Shown here in pieces: positions 11,230 through 19,847 of a stretch of 64,000 nt of DNA. The notes under the pieces were generated by a model. It was not told where the DNA came from and made no database searches. It worked only from the letters and a program-made list of their open reading frames with translations. Source of the DNA: Branchiostoma floridae (lineage: Eukaryota > Chordata > Leptocardii > Amphioxiformes > Branchiostomatidae); assembly GCF_000003815.2 (NCBI RefSeq), contig NC_049979.1, forward strand, positions 20,598,759-20,662,758, written 5' to 3'. Every line of letters begins with the position of its first letter. The stretch's first letter is position 1. The position numbers and the translations under genes are program-made.

Positions 11230-11760
11230 TTCTTAAAGAAGGGCATTCCCTAACTGCCCAAACTGCTGGCACAAAAAAAGGAATGTCTGAAGAACAAAGG
11301 TTTTGTTCAAAAACATATAATGGTATTTTGGTTGGCTAAATTGGCATTTTGACCTTCCATTGTTTTCTCATTAATGAATTAAAAAGGAATTGAGACGTAA
11401 CGAATATTGATAGATGGGCATGACAGAATTCTAAATCTGATTTTTTTGGGGGCCAAATTGATGACGTCATCAGGTTTTATTGTCCCTAATATTATTTTTT
11501 CTATGACAAAATACAGCACCTTGGTACATACCACTGCAATGAAACTATGTTTTTCATGTGCATAATGATGAAAGCTACAAACTCACGGTTGCGCAAATTG
11601 ATATCTACTAACGATCTGTAGTTATTAAGAATTGATTTTTTTTTAATTAGATGAAAACAAACATTTTCTTATTCTTTCTTAATTCATTAATAAGAAAACA
11701 ATGGAAGGTCAAAATGCCTTAAGTAGCACATTCCCTGCAATGCTTGACTTGCTAAGGCCT
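11230..11760. repeat. Dispersed repeat family B with 38 bp inverted arms
   Basis: The arm at 11343-11380 (starts GGCATTTTGACCTTCCATTG) is the reverse complement of 11681-11718 with a single mismatch. About 300 bp separates them, including GATGACGTCATCA and TTTTTCATGTGCATAATG. Outside the arms, CTTAAAGAAGGGCATTCCCT (11234) and CTTAAGTAGCACATTCCCTG (11718) are similar in direct orientation. This suits a non-autonomous DNA element. A partial copy is at 3285-3590. Confidence 0.65.
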
Positions 11761-12926
11761 CACTTTACTCATGACTTTTGCAATAGGCACAGGAATATAA
11801 AGCAAGGCACATACAGGAGTACTCTATTGTGTAGTGTGCTTACAACACATGTTACAGAATACAAGCAGTTCTCTAAGTGTGTGTTTCTTAGGCACATCTG
11901 AAAAATCCTTATGTACAATACTAGTACATGTACATCAATACAGCATTATTTCACACCACTAAAACCATCATTGCAACCAAAGTCTAAAACATAAATCAAT
12001 TCACTAACTTCTTTCAGACACCTTAACATTTCACTTACACTAAATATCCACCAAAAGATACGCGAATTTTACTGCAGTATTTTTGGATATTTGAGAGTTT
12101 GTGGCCATCTACCAGTACCTTGATATTATTAACAGTACTTGAAACCTGACATTGAATATTATTTTGTTGAATTTAACTCCACAAAACCAGCCTTTATTTT
12201 GAGCTATGTCGTGATGCCAACGTGAAATTCATCTTTCAAGAACCTCATTTGCCTACTCCAGTGTACATGTTCATATGATATCACTTCCAAACTTTTACCT
12301 ATATCTTTGTGTTTATCGGGATTTAAATTTAATCCCCTTCCCTCCTTCCCTAGCATTGAGCCACCCTAATTCACTCAAACCTATGGTTTCATTTATATCT
12401 TTGATTTCTACTTTAATATTTCTACATTGTTCATTTAACTCCTTGCATTGTTAGCTATCCGTTTCCTTTCATATACGTGTACTACCAATAATTTCAATTT
12501 TCAAGTTTTAATTGTTACATCTTAATCTTATGCTTGATATTAGCATGAAGATATTTCTTCGCCTTTTTTATTGCTTTCACTTTGTTTTTCTTGTCTATTT
12601 TCATACATCATTCCATCCAACCTTCAGTCCCAAACATCAAACATCATTAGCAAACAAAAATCAACAAATGAAAGTTTTAAAATCGTGTGCCCCTCAGGGC
12701 AATTCAAACATGATTTTGCGGTAAAAGATTGTGCATGCAATCATATCTAAAAACAAGGCATAATTGCGGTTCTTTGTCCTAAACACTGAGTACAGGTACA
12801 GAAAATGACAACAAATTAGGGGTTGATACCGGTTTGGCTTAACCAGGTCCAAGTCCCGGTTAAGGTCCAGAGGTTTAGGTTCAGGTCCTGATCTGAATCT
12901 GTTCCTGTCTGGTTGATATGTCTAGT

Positions 12927-12932
12927 TTTATT
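12927..12932 (-). terminator. Candidate poly(A) signal of the Ig gene
   Basis: AATAAA on the minus strand, about 340 bases after the stop codon at 13274. It is the nearest exact hexamer downstream of that stop. Another lies near 12192. Neither choice is supported by transcript data. Confidence 0.3.
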
Positions 12933-13273
12933 AACATCCATCTACCATGTTACACATAACATTGTATAACCACCACTTTGAAAACTGAAGGTTTGAGAGG
13001 TCTTCAGTGCAGCTCTCCCCAGATATGCAGAGTTAAGATATACATGTACAGGGGTGCATTATACTGGGAATGTTGGGTTGGAGATCTGTTTGGAGGTATC
13101 TTTAAGGCGTAACAGAATTATGTACCCTGCTGGACTACTCTAACTGCCTCATGCATCACATGACGTGGGAGCTGCTAAGTAAGTCTAAGTAAGTGGAATA
13201 AAATCACTATATGCCAAACCAATATTGATGTTAATGTTACACTTATTTCATATGCCTTTTTTGTCAGTGACTC

Positions 13274-13339
13274 TCAAACTCCAGACTCTGCTCCCAGCTC
13301 ATGGAATTCGTAGTTGTCACCATCCGTTTCAGTTCTGCC
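13274..13339 (-). CDS. Ig gene exon 5: cytoplasmic tail
   Basis: 66 bases, acceptor CTCATTTTTTTAG, encoding GRTETDGDNYEFHELGAESG, then V and TGA. The last three residues Ser-Gly-Val fit the class I PDZ-binding consensus (S/T-x-hydrophobic). A single tyrosine (NYEF) could be a phosphorylation site, but no SH2 or endocytic consensus is clear. Confidence 0.75.
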   Translation of the reverse strand, partial: GRTETDGDNYEFHELGAESGV

Positions 13340-16300
13340 CTAAAAAAATGAGAGCAGCAATTAAAAATTATGGTTGAAATAATTTATCATTAGACATTAC
13401 ACAAGTACAATGGTATTGACTTTTCACCAGCTATTATATGTGTATCTCACTTTAACATGATGAACCAAGTAAAAATGTACTAAATACATCACAATCCTAT
13501 TCACTGTCAGTCATATGTATGGATAAGTGGAGCAATATGTTTGGACACTCACTCACTCACTCAGGGACAGACAGAAGTTTAAGACCAGCATCAATAACCA
13601 CTTCAGCGACCCATGCCAGCGCCCTTAAGGACAGCTGCTAAAGCTGAAGATAGGTGTTAGACTGCATAGACACTCACTCACTCACTCACTCACTCACTCA
13701 CTCACTCACTCACTCACTCACTCACTCACTCACTCACTCACTCACTCACTCAATCACTCATGACTCACTCACTCACTCACTCACTCACTCACTCACTCAC
13801 TCACTCGGCCTGGGTCAGCAGTAAAACCTTTCACATGCAAAAAGTCCCTCAAACAAACTGACAACAACCATTAAGACAAAAACAAGGAATGCCCTATGAG
13901 TACAACAAATATGTTACATCTCCCCATCCTGCATTTTTGGAACAGTCCTTACCTGAGTCTGTTTCCTCTTCCAGAAGAAGAACACAACCACAGCAACAAT
14001 GGTCATGATCACTAAGGCACCAACCACGCCTCCTGCGATCGCAGCATCTTTTGTTGAAACACGAGGCTCTGGGATCAAGAGACACAAACGGTTACATTGG
14101 TCTACATGTATCTATCATTGTACACTTTGCAAACAAAGAATACTAATATACTGTCACATTGACCATTACTAAAGACTGTAACAGAATTCATATCTTTCAT
14201 ACCATAATCAATAAAGCAAGTACAAAAAACATCTTAAAACTAGAGTTCAACGAACCCATCTCTTCGCCAAATAATCATGCCTTTATTTAAGACTTTAACG
14301 GTCTTATTGTTCCTCACAAACACACAAACATTACCAAAACCAGACTGTGACCTGACAGATGACCTGGTAGCATCCCTGGTCAATCAGAATTTCATGCTTG
14401 TCAATTTAGACTTTGTCCCCAGTGTAAGGGCGTCCTCCAGCAAACCATCTGTATAACAGCTGTGTCCATAGATATAGGTCAAAATGAGATATATAGAGCA
14501 CAGTTTATTTCTGTTAATAAGTTTTGCTGCAGTACCTTAGGAAGCCGCTAGGGGGCCCACTATCATTATTTATCTTCGTTTTCCTGACCCCTACCCACCT
14601 ACCAAATATCATCAGGATTTTTTCAAGGCTTCTCGAGTTATGCATTCCACAAACAAAAGGACGCACACACTCGGCCCGCTACCGTCCTAACGGAAAATGA
14701 TACGTCAACTATTTTCGAACACAACCTTCCTTTCCGCAGCCGCTACTTAAATACTAAATATCATGAAAATCCATACACAGCTTCTTGAGTTATATGCTGT
14801 TGGCATGGATTTATGAACTTTCCTCATTAATTATGCAAATAAGCTACTGATTTGCATAATTAGTATTACATTGTATAAGTCATCACTCATTCTATCTACA
14901 TACCGAAAATCCTGATGATCTGTTTACACGTTCTCAAGTTATCCTCGTCCAAAGTTTGAACGGAAATCGGTGCCTGCAGTTCCCAAAAAGCCGCTAGGGG
15001 GTCCAAACTCACAGCACTTACTCTCTGTTTCAAGGGCTATCTACCACTCAAAAATCATGACCACAGCATGTCCAGAACACGAAGTGCCAAAATTAAAAGT
15101 TTTGCTGCAGTACCTTAGGCAGCCACTAGGGTGCCCATTATCGAACTTGACCTTCGTTTTCCTAACCCCAATCCACCTAACAAATATAATCAGGATCCAT
15201 TCAAGGGTTCTCGAGTTATCTTGCTTACAGACAAACGCACTTACATACAAATCCCGCTACAGCACCATAGGTAAGAGCCAGGTAAACCATTTTCGCACTT
15301 GACCTTCCTCTCCAAAACCGCTACACACCTACCAAGTTTCGTGAAAATCGCCCAGCTAGATTTTGACTTATGCTGCCAAAAACAAACCGCAAAATACATA
15401 CCAAGCTCGCTGCAGTACCGTAGGAAAACGCCAGGTAAACCGTTTTCAAACTTGGCATTCCTTTCGACAACTGCTACACACCTACCAAAAATCACAAAAT
15501 TCCATCCACAATTTCTTGAGTTATATGCTGTTGACCTACATACAGACCCAAGTCAAGCAATCTCATACTCTTCTTGGCGAAGAGAATGAAAGCACATGTA
15601 CTAGATTTTCCATCTACGTGTAATACTTAATATGCAGTTCAACATAATAGAGAACAGCAAGGACTTATTAAATAGCAAAGAAAGGCTAACAAGAAAGAGA
15701 AAGGGTGGAGTTATGAGGAACAACTAAAGGGAGATCAAAGTTTAAAGATTCCGAACTAGCTGCCATGTTCACTGTGACGTCATTGCCAGAATTTAGCTTG
15801 AACCAAGTGGCAGAAAGCAAATACGGTTCAATGTTAAATGACATCAGAATAATGCATATTTTGTACAAACTGCTATTCGCATTGAATAATATCTATCATG
15901 TTTGAATGTTGTCAAGAACTACTGTATTGTAGTGTAATTCTGATGTCATTAAACTGGTGGCATAAGTACTTCAAGGATGGGGAAGAAAAAGGATGAGCAT
16001 TACTTTGAGACACAGAGAAGAAATTCCACGTCCAGCAATGCATAGCAGATTACAGAATCTGGACTCACGTGGTGAGGGCAAGAGCTCAACCTTGAACCGT
16101 TTCATGTCTTTTTGCCCCTCTGCGCTCATGGCCCAGCATGCGTACTCATCAGCCAACGTGTCCTTCAAGTTTGTGATGGTTAGCGTACTCGTGGGCGAGG
16201 AGCCGGTGAGATCTTCCTCGAGTTTGTAGTCGGGGTTCCCTTCAATCCGTACCGGCTGAGCGCGTCCGTGCCCCACAAACCAGTCAAACGTGGTGACTGG

Positions 16301-18671
16301 AGGGTCGCCCCTGGCTTTACACTCCATCCGGACTTCTCCACCTTTTGTGGCACTTAGAGCCACAACATCGGGACCACTGATCTCTGGATGCCCTGCATTG
16401 GAGAATAGAGGCATATCTTACCGTAACTTAACAGCAACTTGTAATTTCAAAGCAAGGTCATAAATATATCTTTCAATAGAATAGTTACAACTAAAAAGAA
16501 AAATCATATTTCAAATTCATACATGACATAGTATGATTAGGGGATAAGCTGGAAAAAAAAAACACGAGAGCTACATGTAAGACAAGCAAGAAAGCATGAT
16601 GACTGATAAGTTTGACCTGTAAGTTACAGAAACTGTTAAAGTAGGTTTAACTCAAATATGTAGCAAGTCAGCACTGAAACTAAGTTGTTGTCTATGCTAG
16701 TTGCTACTTTGGTTAGTGAAAATTGCCCACATGGCAAGTCAACACAAAACTGCTGTTACCAGTATCATGCTAAAAGTCAGGCTACCACTACTGCAATGAT
16801 GTAATTGCCGGTAGTGTACCTTTAACATCTATCGTGACATTTTTTGTGGCAGGAGGGAAGTCAGGTGAGGTAGCGACACAGCTGTAGGTTCCCTCCTGAG
16901 TGTATGTGGTGTACGGGAAGGTAATGGGGTTGTCTAAAACCTGGGACGTCCCCTCTCGGCGCCAACTGATAGCGGGTGTAGGCGTGCCCTCTGCCCGACA
17001 GTCCAGGGGTGCGAGACTGTCCCCATAGTTCAGCTGTATAACGCTGTCCCATGTTGAGGTAATTCTAGGAGCGACTACCAGTAATACACAACAGCATGCA
17101 TTAACAAGCAGGAATAGTGCAGAAAGTATATAATGTATATGCATGCTCGAGGCTTATTTCAGAAGAATAATGACTATGACTATGACATCCAAGACATTTC
17201 ATGGTCAAAACTGTGCATGTGCATTGACATGCCTTACTAGGGTAATACATATTTGTCAAAGGTGAAGGCCCCTAACTTTTAAAATGACTTCTCTAGACCA
17301 TAGTGAGGTCCCAGCGCTAGCTGTAACATAAAGAAAACAGTATCATACTGTTTTGTTCTTTTTCAGCTAGAGCTGGGACCTTCAACTTTCACATATTATC
17401 CAAAATGCATACATTGTATTGTTGCACACCTGTGAACTTGCTCATTGCCATCTTGTTGTTGGGTAAATTTGAATTTGCATAATGTATTCAGACATTGGGC
17501 CATGTATATTGTACAACAAGCAAATGACCACCAGTTGAGTCACAACAGCTTGAATAAAATAAAAGACAGAATTTCTCTGCTCTATGTCGAGTATGTTGTG
17601 ACTTACCTCTAGTTGGACTTGGTGATGTTTGTCCATTGATACCTGAACAAGTAAATAGAGTTAATTGCTTACTTAGTAGAACTTTGACAGTAACTTCATG
17701 TGTTAGTTAGTTATACCTAATAGATACTATGTCAACATAAACAAACAGTGTGAAAAATATTGATGTTCATAATCATAAATCATAATGTTCACATTTGATA
17801 TCCCAATGAAAAATGGAGGTATTGCTTTCAGTGTGGTTTTTAGTTTATCTTGCAGCAAAACTTCCAGGTCTTGTATCTTTTGCACCTAACCTCCTTGGTA
17901 AACGCCAATCATTTGGGCTTCATTGGGAAAATAGTTCAGGGAGGGCGAGGCAAGTTGTTGATTAATGCTAAATGAATAACGCCCTCCAGTCATTACTACT
18001 GTCAACAATACCCATTTATCTAAGTAAGAGCTACATGTATTAGGTTTACTCTTTCACTAAGGATGGACATTATGATAACTAATTTAAAGTACCAATTAAT
18101 ACCAGCCAACAAAAATCTTCTTTTTTTCCGCATACAATCAATGATTGGAACCAACTGCCAGGCCATATTGTTCAGGCCCAGGCAATTGAGGCCTTCAGGG
18201 CTGCCGGTTTAATAGCCGCCTCGCCTTAGCTGGGCATTCCTCAGTGATACTCCAGTTGGGGTGGTTGACGAAGAATATCTATGTGTCTATGTATGGGTCG
18301 ATCGTTCTTTATACATGTGGGTAACCATAACAAGACAACTTTCAGACAGCAAATTGAATTTTCCAAGCAAAGAGAACTGGAATGGGATTACGGTTAAAAG
18401 CCTACTAGTAGTTGTCTGTAAAATATATTTGTCAACAGGTTGGTTTATAACCGACAGGTTTTAAAATCATGCATGATGGCCCAAATGATCACAGTACGAT
18501 CAATATATGTACAGTGCCACATGATAGAAATACATGTAATACATGCAATACACATTTGTAAGCTTCATCAAGACAAGCCATCTCACCTGAAAACACAGCA
18601 GATCCTATCAGTATGACAAAGGACAGCTTCACACCTGCACCTGGAACTCTTCTGGACGAAGTGTGCTTCAT
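13274..18671 (-). CDS. Two-Ig-domain type I membrane protein with PDZ-type tail
   Basis: Five exons joined in consistent phase (18671-18587, 17074-16820, 16392-16069, 14068-13953, 13339-13274) give 282 codons including the stop, so 281 residues. Order: signal peptide (1-28), Ig domain 1 (about 29-113), Ig domain 2 (about 114-221), transmembrane helix (about 230-254), 27-residue cytoplasmic tail. Both Ig domains keep the two cysteines and the tryptophan. Internal boundaries from exon 1 to exon 4 are phase 1, typical of Ig-superfamily genes. The tail ends Ser-Gly-Val, a class I PDZ ligand as in junctional adhesion molecules. It looks like a small cell-surface adhesion or recognition molecule, but I cannot assign orthology: JAM, nectin-like and other two-Ig proteins are all possible. 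Further phase-1 Ig exons in the introns would not break the frame, but I see none. It is divergent from MEGF8. Confidence 0.75.
13671..13806. repeat. (ACTC)n microsatellite
   Basis: About 136 bp of nearly uninterrupted ACTC tetranucleotides with two interruptions (CAATCACTCATG). A short outlier block is at 13546-13564. It lies in intron 4 of the Ig gene, between the transmembrane and tail exons. Confidence 0.95.
13953..14068 (-). CDS. Ig gene exon 4: transmembrane helix
   Basis: 116 bases, phase 1 in and phase 0 out, acceptor TTGATCCCAG, donor ACTCAG/GTAAGG. It encodes a short stalk, then AAIAGGVVGALVIMTIVAVV and FFFW, followed by the stop-transfer residues KRKQ. A GxxxG-type patch (GGVVG) lies in the helix and could favour dimer packing. 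Confidence 0.85.
14500..15600 (+). repeat. Dispersed repeat family A, composite block
   Basis: Several adjoining segments of family A fill intron 3 of the Ig gene. The middle part, 14863-15240, is collinear with 2848-3240. Further partial copies start near 14525 (TTTTGCTGCAGTACCTTAGG, GCCGCTAGGGGGCCC, then ATCATCAGG and TTCTCGAGTTATG) and near 15245 to 15565 (CGCTACA, CTGCAGTACCGTAGG, TTTCTTGAGTTATATGCTGTT). Similar blocks recur every 150-330 bp, so the element has internal repetition or is a tandem pile-up of insertions. Open frames here are not genes. Confidence 0.75.
16069..16392 (-). CDS. Ig gene exon 3: Ig domain 2
   Basis: 108 codons, phase 1 at both ends, between acceptor CTCCAATGCAG and donor CCAC/GTGAGT. 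Ig landmarks are VRMECKARGDPP (first Cys), FDWFV (Trp), STLTITNLKD (strand E) and ADEYACWA (second Cys). The domain is I-set or C2-like and about 100 residues long. Confidence 0.85.
16820..17074 (-). CDS. Ig gene exon 2: Ig domain 1
   Basis: 85 codons, phase 1 at both ends, between acceptor ...ATTACTGGTAG and donor AAAG/GTACAC. It encodes an Ig fold: LDCRAEG (first Cys), ISWRREG (core Trp) and EGTYSCVA (second Cys in the Y-x-C motif). An NVT glycosylation site lies near the end. One domain per exon is the usual Ig-superfamily layout. Confidence 0.85.
17305..17382. repeat. 78 bp imperfect hairpin
   Basis: The left arm AGGTCCCAGCGCTAGCTG...AAAACAGTA pairs with the right arm TACTGTTTT...CAGCTAGAGCTGGGACCT around a three-base loop. 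About 30 of 38 positions pair, with the mismatches grouped in the middle. It sits in intron 1 of the minus-strand Ig gene. The size resembles a microRNA precursor, but the loop is very tight; it could equally be a decayed palindromic element. Confidence 0.6.
18113..18229 (+). mobile_element. Non-LTR retrotransposon carboxy-terminal remnant
   Basis: Plus-strand frame reads KSSFFPHTINDWNQLPGHIV, then QAQAIEAFRAAG and a TAG at 18227-18229. The FFP-T-I-x-x-W-N-x-L-P and EAFRAA motifs mark the end of CR1/Jockey-like reverse transcriptases. Only this tail is recognisable. It lies in intron 1 of the Ig gene, on the opposite strand. Confidence 0.65.
18587..18671 (-). CDS. Ig gene exon 1: signal peptide
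   Basis: ATG at 18671-18669 opens MKHTSSRRVPGAG followed by the hydrophobic core VKLSFVILIGSAVF, a standard signal peptide. The exon ends TTTTCAG before GTGAGA (phase 1), which joins in frame to the exon at 17074. An alternative leader just upstream of exon 2 is discussed in the findings. Confidence 0.7.
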
Positions 18672-19621
18672 CGTATTAAAGTTGTGGATGAAAGAGGCGA
18701 AAAATCATCTCAACGGACAAAGAAGAGCTGAAAACAACACAATAGTCACTGTTAACAATCGTCCCTACCTACGACGAGCTCTATCAGTCTATGATGATGT
18801 ATGTTGTTGTAACTGACAGCTTGGCAGGATTGTTGAAACTGACACAAAATAGATTCCCGCTAAATCATGGTTCCCGAATCACATTTCGACGTTTCATGGG
18901 GAGAAACAAAAATCATACACATACCCTAGACCACAGTATGCACCGCACCTGGACCACACCCGACTAACTAGGTTAGAAAAGTGATGAATATTTACGACAA
19001 CTTGTCGTTTTCAAAAGGCACATACATGGTACACATTTGTAATCAACCCGAGTTGACCTTTAACCTGACTACACGTCTTTGTCCCAGGACAGGGTTCTAT
19101 TCGAGAAGCGTTATTTTGGTCTAAAGAGAAAGAAATACCCCATAACTTTGCATTAATACAACATAAAATGTTCAAAAATTTAAAGCGTACACCTTTTTAG
19201 TCTGAATTGAATATTTAGGTGGAATAATTCGAAAGAATTGGTGAATAAGACCATGGGGACGAGCTGTAATCACGTGGTGTGTGACGTCGCTGCAGCTGCC
19301 ACAGTGAAGATGGTGTAGAGAAAATGGCCACTTTCTGGTCGATGGGAGGGGGACGGACCGACTTTGGGGCGAAATCATGGCCTTTTCCGTATCTACAGAC
19401 TATCGGGATGTAGTCTGTGAAGACCACGAGAAGACCATCTCAAGTTTGGTACCCGAAAAACGTACCCCCGGCCTTTGATTACGAAACAATTTAGTTCTTT
19501 TTTGCCAAGCTTGCCTCTGCTTGTGTTGCCCCTGGATTTACTGAAGCATATTTTTTCGGAGATCGGCGGTGGTGAGAGTTTTGAACGTTCTGACTTTTGG
19601 ACGATCGTGACTTGGTGAAGG
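18672..19621. promoter_or_regulatory. Shared intergenic region of two divergent genes
   Basis: About 950 bp separates the start codons of the minus-strand Ig gene and plus-strand MEGF8. It holds a palindromic E-box CACGTG (19271-19276), a CRE-like TGACGTC (19282-19288), a CAGCTG E-box (about 19293-19298) and AAAATGGCC (about 19320), a YY1-like core. The MEGF8-side half is richer in CpG than the flanks. No TATA box is evident near either gene. Start sites are not determined. Confidence 0.45.
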
Positions 19622-19847
19622 ATGGGATCTGAAAGGATTGATCGACAAGTTGGCAGGGTGCTGCGTGACTTGAGGACCTTGTGCAGCATGTATGGTTGGT
19701 TGTTTCTGGCTGGGATGTTGTTATGCAGTGTTGGTCCCGGAGACGCCGTCTGTGGAGGTCGGACTGTGTTGAACGGTACAGAAGGGCTAGTATCGGACGG
19801 AGACGGCAGTTATCCCGAAAATACACACTGTGAATGGCTCATCATAG
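19622..19847 (+). CDS. MEGF8: MEGF8 exon 1: signal peptide and start of CUB1
   Basis: Two in-frame starts are possible, 19622 and 19688. The second gives a compact leader ([18 protein letters not shown]); the first adds 22 polar residues. Mature sequence starts near [23 protein letters not shown] is the CUB cysteine region. Donor ATAG/GTAAGG, phase 1. Confidence 0.75.

Larger units (their letters stand above)
9240..13270. other. Non-coding stretch, downstream of the Ig gene
   Basis: No conserved coding sequence is visible. Directly repeated motifs TGCGCTCCCACTG occur at about 9279 and 9368. A G-rich tract (10817-10833), repeat family B (11230-11760) and an AGGTCC-rich stretch (about 12830-12910) lie here. 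The right-hand end probably includes the 3' untranslated region of the minus-strand Ig gene. Confidence 0.5.

Noticed and set aside
13546-13806. Regularly spaced repeats considered as a CRISPR array
   Set aside because: It is a plain ACTC microsatellite in a eukaryotic intron, without spacers.
13894-14085. Open frame over the Ig transmembrane exon
   Set aside because: It is in the wrong frame. The phase-1 splice frame gives a clear transmembrane helix instead.
15041-15623. Overlapping open frames on both strands
   Set aside because: They lie in dispersed repeat family A, and similar peptides come from each copy of the repeat.
17607-17643. 37-base candidate exon in Ig intron 1 with a good acceptor (ACTTGTTCAG) and donor (GTAAGT)
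   Set aside because: Its length is not a multiple of three, and in the frame delivered by exon 1 it contains a stop. Exon 1 joins directly to exon 2 in frame without it.
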